Below are positions 61,703 through 64,000 of a stretch of 64,000 bases of DNA, piece after piece; positions within the stretch are counted from its first letter, which is position 1, and each line of letters opens with the position of its first letter. Both the position numbers and the translations under genes were made by a program. The stretch is from Stenotrophomonas sp. 24(2023) (GTDB lineage Bacteria; Pseudomonadota; Gammaproteobacteria; Xanthomonadales; Xanthomonadaceae). Below the pieces are notes generated by a model. That model made no database searches and was not told the DNA's origin. It saw only the letters and a list, made by a program, of their open reading frames with translations. Location of the stretch: NCBI RefSeq assembly GCF_030913365.1, contig NZ_CP133160.1, positions 124,001 to 188,000 of the forward strand, read 5' to 3'.

Positions 61703-64000
61703 CTACTTCGCGTTCTTCACGTAGGTATCGAACCAGTTGAGCATTTCCGCCACCAGCTGCTCGTTCGATTCCAGCGCGGTATACCAGTGCGGTTCGTTCG
61801 GCAGCATCACCAGGCGGGTGGTACCACCGTTGCCACGGATGGCCTGGTACAGCTTGCGCGACTGGAACGGTTCGGTGCCCGGGTTGGCATCGTCCTCGCC
61901 GTGGACCAGCAGCAACGGCAGCTTGATCTTGTCGGCATAGAAGAACGGCGACGCCTTCAGGTACACGTCCTGCGCCTGCCAGACCGAACGGCGCTCGTTC
62001 TGGAAGCCGAACGGGGTGAAGGTCTTGTTGTACGAACCACTGGTGGCCACGCCGGCCTTGAACAGCGTGGTGTGCGCGATCAGGTTGGCGGTCATCAGGC
62101 CGCCATGGCTATGGCCGGTCACACCGATGCGGTTGCGGTCGACCACGCCCATGTCCACGGCCTTGTCCACCGCGGCCTTGGCGTCGGCCTCCAGCTGCTC
62201 CAGGTAAGTGTCATACGCGCTCTTGGGATCGCCGACGATCGGGAACGAGGCGTTGTCGATGATCGCGTAGCCGGCCAGCAGCATCAGGCGGTACGGCTGC
62301 AGGCGGGTGAAGGTCTGCTGCGAACCGGACACCTGGCCGGCCTGGGCCGCATTGGCGAAGTCGGCCGGGTAGGCGTACAGGATCGCCGGCACGCGCTGGC
62401 CTTCCTTGTAGCCCGGCGGGGTGTACAGGGTGAAGGACAGGTCCACGCCATCGGCACGCTTGTAGGTCACCAGCTGTTTCTTGATCTGGCGCACTTCCGG
62501 GGTCGGGTCGGCCAGCGTGGTCAGCGCGGTGGCGGTGGAGGCGAACCGGGCCTCGCCGTCCTTGGCACCGGCTTCGGCAGCACCGAGCGTGCGCACGAAG
62601 GCATTGGGCGGGTCGATGACCGACTGGTGCCAGGTCAGGAAGCGCCCCGGTGCCTCGCTGAAGCCCAGGAACTGCTCATAGGCATCGGCACTGCTGCGGA
62701 ACAGACGCTCGCTCTTCAGCGTGCCCAGGTCCAGGCGGTCCAGGAACGGACGATCGCCCTGCGGCGACGCCCCCTGCCCGCGCAGGAACACGTGGTTGCC
62801 TTCGCGGCGCACCACCGGCGCACCATTGGCCAGGCGGGTGAACACGAAGTTGCCCGGCGCGGCATAGCGCTCATCACTGGACAGGTCCCACAGCAGGCGA
62901 CCCTCCTGCCTGGGCTGGTCCACATCGACGATGCGGGTCTGCATCCAGTGCCGGTTCTCGTCGTTTTCGTACAGGAAGGACACCGCCGGATCAGCACTCC
63001 AGGCGATGCCTTCAAAGCGCTGTGCGGTCAGTGCGATCTGCACCGGCTTGCCGGTGAACGGCGCCTTCCACATCAGCACGCGGTCGCGGTGCGGCACGTT
63101 GACCTTCCAGTCGCCCTTGTCCAGCGCTTCGGCGTAGACCAGGGTGGCCGGATCGGTGGAACGCCAATCGAAGCCACGCGGGCCTTCGGGCACGCCATGC
63201 ACCGGCACGCGGTCGGCCAGTGGCAGGCTGGCGATGGCCGACGTGCGGCCCGTGGTGGTGTCCAGCACCGCCACGTCATTGGCAAAGCGCTGGTAGGTCA
63301 CCGCGTGCGAGAACGGCGGCTTGATCGACTCGGTCAGCACGTGCACGCCATCGGGCGCGGCATTGACATCGTTGTAGATGGCGACCGGTCCCACCGGGCG
63401 GACCGTGCCGTGGATGGTATCGACCACGGCCAGCTGCGAGGCACCATAGTAGGCGAACAGCTTTTCATCATGCACGCTGGTCAGCGTGTCGCGCGCTTCA
63501 TAGGTACTGCTTTCGCCGCTGCTGCCCAACGATTCCTGCGCATCCGGGCCGGTCGGCACGCCGCCATCGGACGGGGCCGGTCCCTGGTTGGCCGGCACCA
63601 GCTTCACCAGCAGGTTCTGGCCGCCGCCCAGCCACTGCACGGTGTTGCCGAAGATCGGGTTGAGCTGCACGCCCGGCACCTGCTTGACCTGGCCGGTGGC
63701 CGCATCGCCCACCCACAGCTGCACGCTGGTATCGACCGCGTTCTGGAACACGAAGTGGCGGCCATCGGCCGACCACTGGGCACCACCGGCACAGCCCTGC
63801 GGCAGGGTCACCGTGGTGCTACGGCCACCGGCCACATCGACCAGGGTGAAGTCGGCCACGCAGGCCGGAATGCCATAGCCGCCGGCCGTGTCATGGCGGC
63901 TGCGGTTCTTCGGCTCCAGGCGGACGCCAGCCAGCTTCAGGTAGGGCTGGGCCACACGGGCGATGGACGGATAGGTCTGCGCCGTGGTCAGCAGCAGGCG
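61703..64000 (-). CDS. S9-family prolyl oligopeptidase, glutamyl endopeptidase type; 5' end outside window
   Basis: The frame is open through the right edge (765 codons visible), so the signal peptide or first residues lie outside. The N-terminal half is beta-propeller-like repeats; the C-terminal hydrolase has the nucleophile in GVTGHSHGGLMTANLIAH, the Asp in VHGEDDANPGTEP and the His in NEPHWYTALES. The segment KTFTPFGFQNERRSVWQA closely matches S9D glutamyl endopeptidases, which cleave short peptides after Glu. Periplasmic location is likely in this genus. Separate transcript, ended by a hairpin. Confidence 0.92.
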   Translation of the reverse strand, partial: RLLLTTAQTYPSIARVAQPYLKLAGVRLEPKNRSRHDTAGGYGIPACVADFTLVDVAGGRSTTVTLPQGCAGGAQWSADGRHFVFQNAVDTSVQLWVGDAATGQVKQVPGVQLNPIFGNTVQWLGGGQNLLVKLVPANQGPAPSDGGVPTGPDAQESLGSSGESSTYEARDTLTSVHDEKLFAYYGASQLAVVDTIHGTVRPVGPVAIYNDVNAAPDGVHVLTESIKPPFSHAVTYQRFANDVAVLDTTTGRTSAIASLPLADRVPVHGVPEGPRGFDWRSTDPATLVYAEALDKGDWKVNVPHRDRVLMWKAPFTGKPVQIALTAQRFEGIAWSADPAVSFLYENDENRHWMQTRIVDVDQPRQEGRLLWDLSSDERYAAPGNFVFTRLANGAPVVRREGNHVFLRGQGASPQGDRPFLDRLDLGTLKSERLFRSSADAYEQFLGFSEAPGRFLTWHQSVIDPPNAFVRTLGAAEAGAKDGEARFASTATALTTLADPTPEVRQIKKQLVTYKRADGVDLSFTLYTPPGYKEGQRVPAILYAYPADFANAAQAGQVSGSQQTFTRLQPYRLMLLAGYAIIDNASFPIVGDPKSAYDTYLEQLEADAKAAVDKAVDMGVVDRNRIGVTGHSHGGLMTANLIAHTTLFKAGVATSGSYNKTFTPFGFQNERRSVWQAQDVYLKASPFFYADKIKLPLLLVHGEDDANPGTEPFQSRKLYQAIRGNGGTTRLVMLPNEPHWYTALESNEQLVAEMLNWFDTYVKNAK

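Overview
The window is high-GC, gene-dense bacterial chromosome of Xanthomonadaceae type, most likely the Stenotrophomonas maltophilia complex. Three things point there. Palindromes of about 23 bp that begin with GTAG (SMAG elements, described from S. maltophilia) occur at several sites, including a 95-bp-period tandem array. There are three large TonB-dependent receptors. A TetR gene sits in front of a two-gene RND efflux pump without its own outer-membrane channel. No IS element, prophage, integrase, rRNA or CRISPR array was seen. One tRNA-Ser(UGA) is present. Almost all genes are intact; the two window edges cut a gene each (an MFS transporter on the left, an S9 peptidase on the right).

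Layout. 0-7.5 kb: an MFS transporter followed by a secreted epoxide hydrolase with the complete active site of Pseudomonas Cif; a ZnuD-like TonB receptor behind a Zur-box-like palindrome; a LysR gene divergent from an SDR/nitroreductase pair; a P-loop protein. 7.5-13 kb: a TonB receptor translationally coupled to an apparently Tat-exported HisC-like aminotransferase, flanked by small hypothetical genes. 13-18 kb: TetR-MFP-RND efflux operon with twin operators. 18-22.5 kb: secreted fasciclin protein, tRNA-Ser, DUF4241 protein, LysR/azoreductase pair, SH3-like protein. 22.5-23 kb: SMAG array.

23-33.4 kb is mostly housekeeping: serS, two tonB-like genes, the serC-pheA-aroA group, a membrane-anchored double-FHA protein, two PHA-granule-type proteins, a membrane protein with an Mrr-like nuclease fold and a hicAB toxin-antitoxin pair. 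33.4-40.9 kb is a complete histidine-utilisation locus: hutC-hutF on the minus strand, and hutI-hutH-hutG-hutU on the plus strand joined by 4-nt ATGA overlaps. It encodes the five-step route histidine to urocanate to imidazolonepropionate to formiminoglutamate to formylglutamate to glutamate plus formate.

41-64 kb is accessory in character: an Ig-repeat autotransporter, a serine hydrolase, an FAD monooxygenase divergent from a third TonB receptor, a membrane protein apparently truncated by an in-frame TGA, Ohr, a GlxA-type AraC regulator divergent from an SDR, a TetR regulator divergent from a hotdog thioesterase-like protein, a Tat-type agmatine deiminase homologue divergent from a LysR regulator, a GH92 mannosidase, three small exported or membrane hypotheticals and an S9D-type peptidase.

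The best leads for follow-up are the Cif homologue with its MFS neighbour, the exported aminotransferase/TonB-receptor couple, the in-frame TGA gene, SMAG elements that supply the stop codons of two genes, and the decaying 13-bp tandem repeat upstream of ohr. Functions are inferred by reading the sequence and from knowledge of the families; no database search was run.
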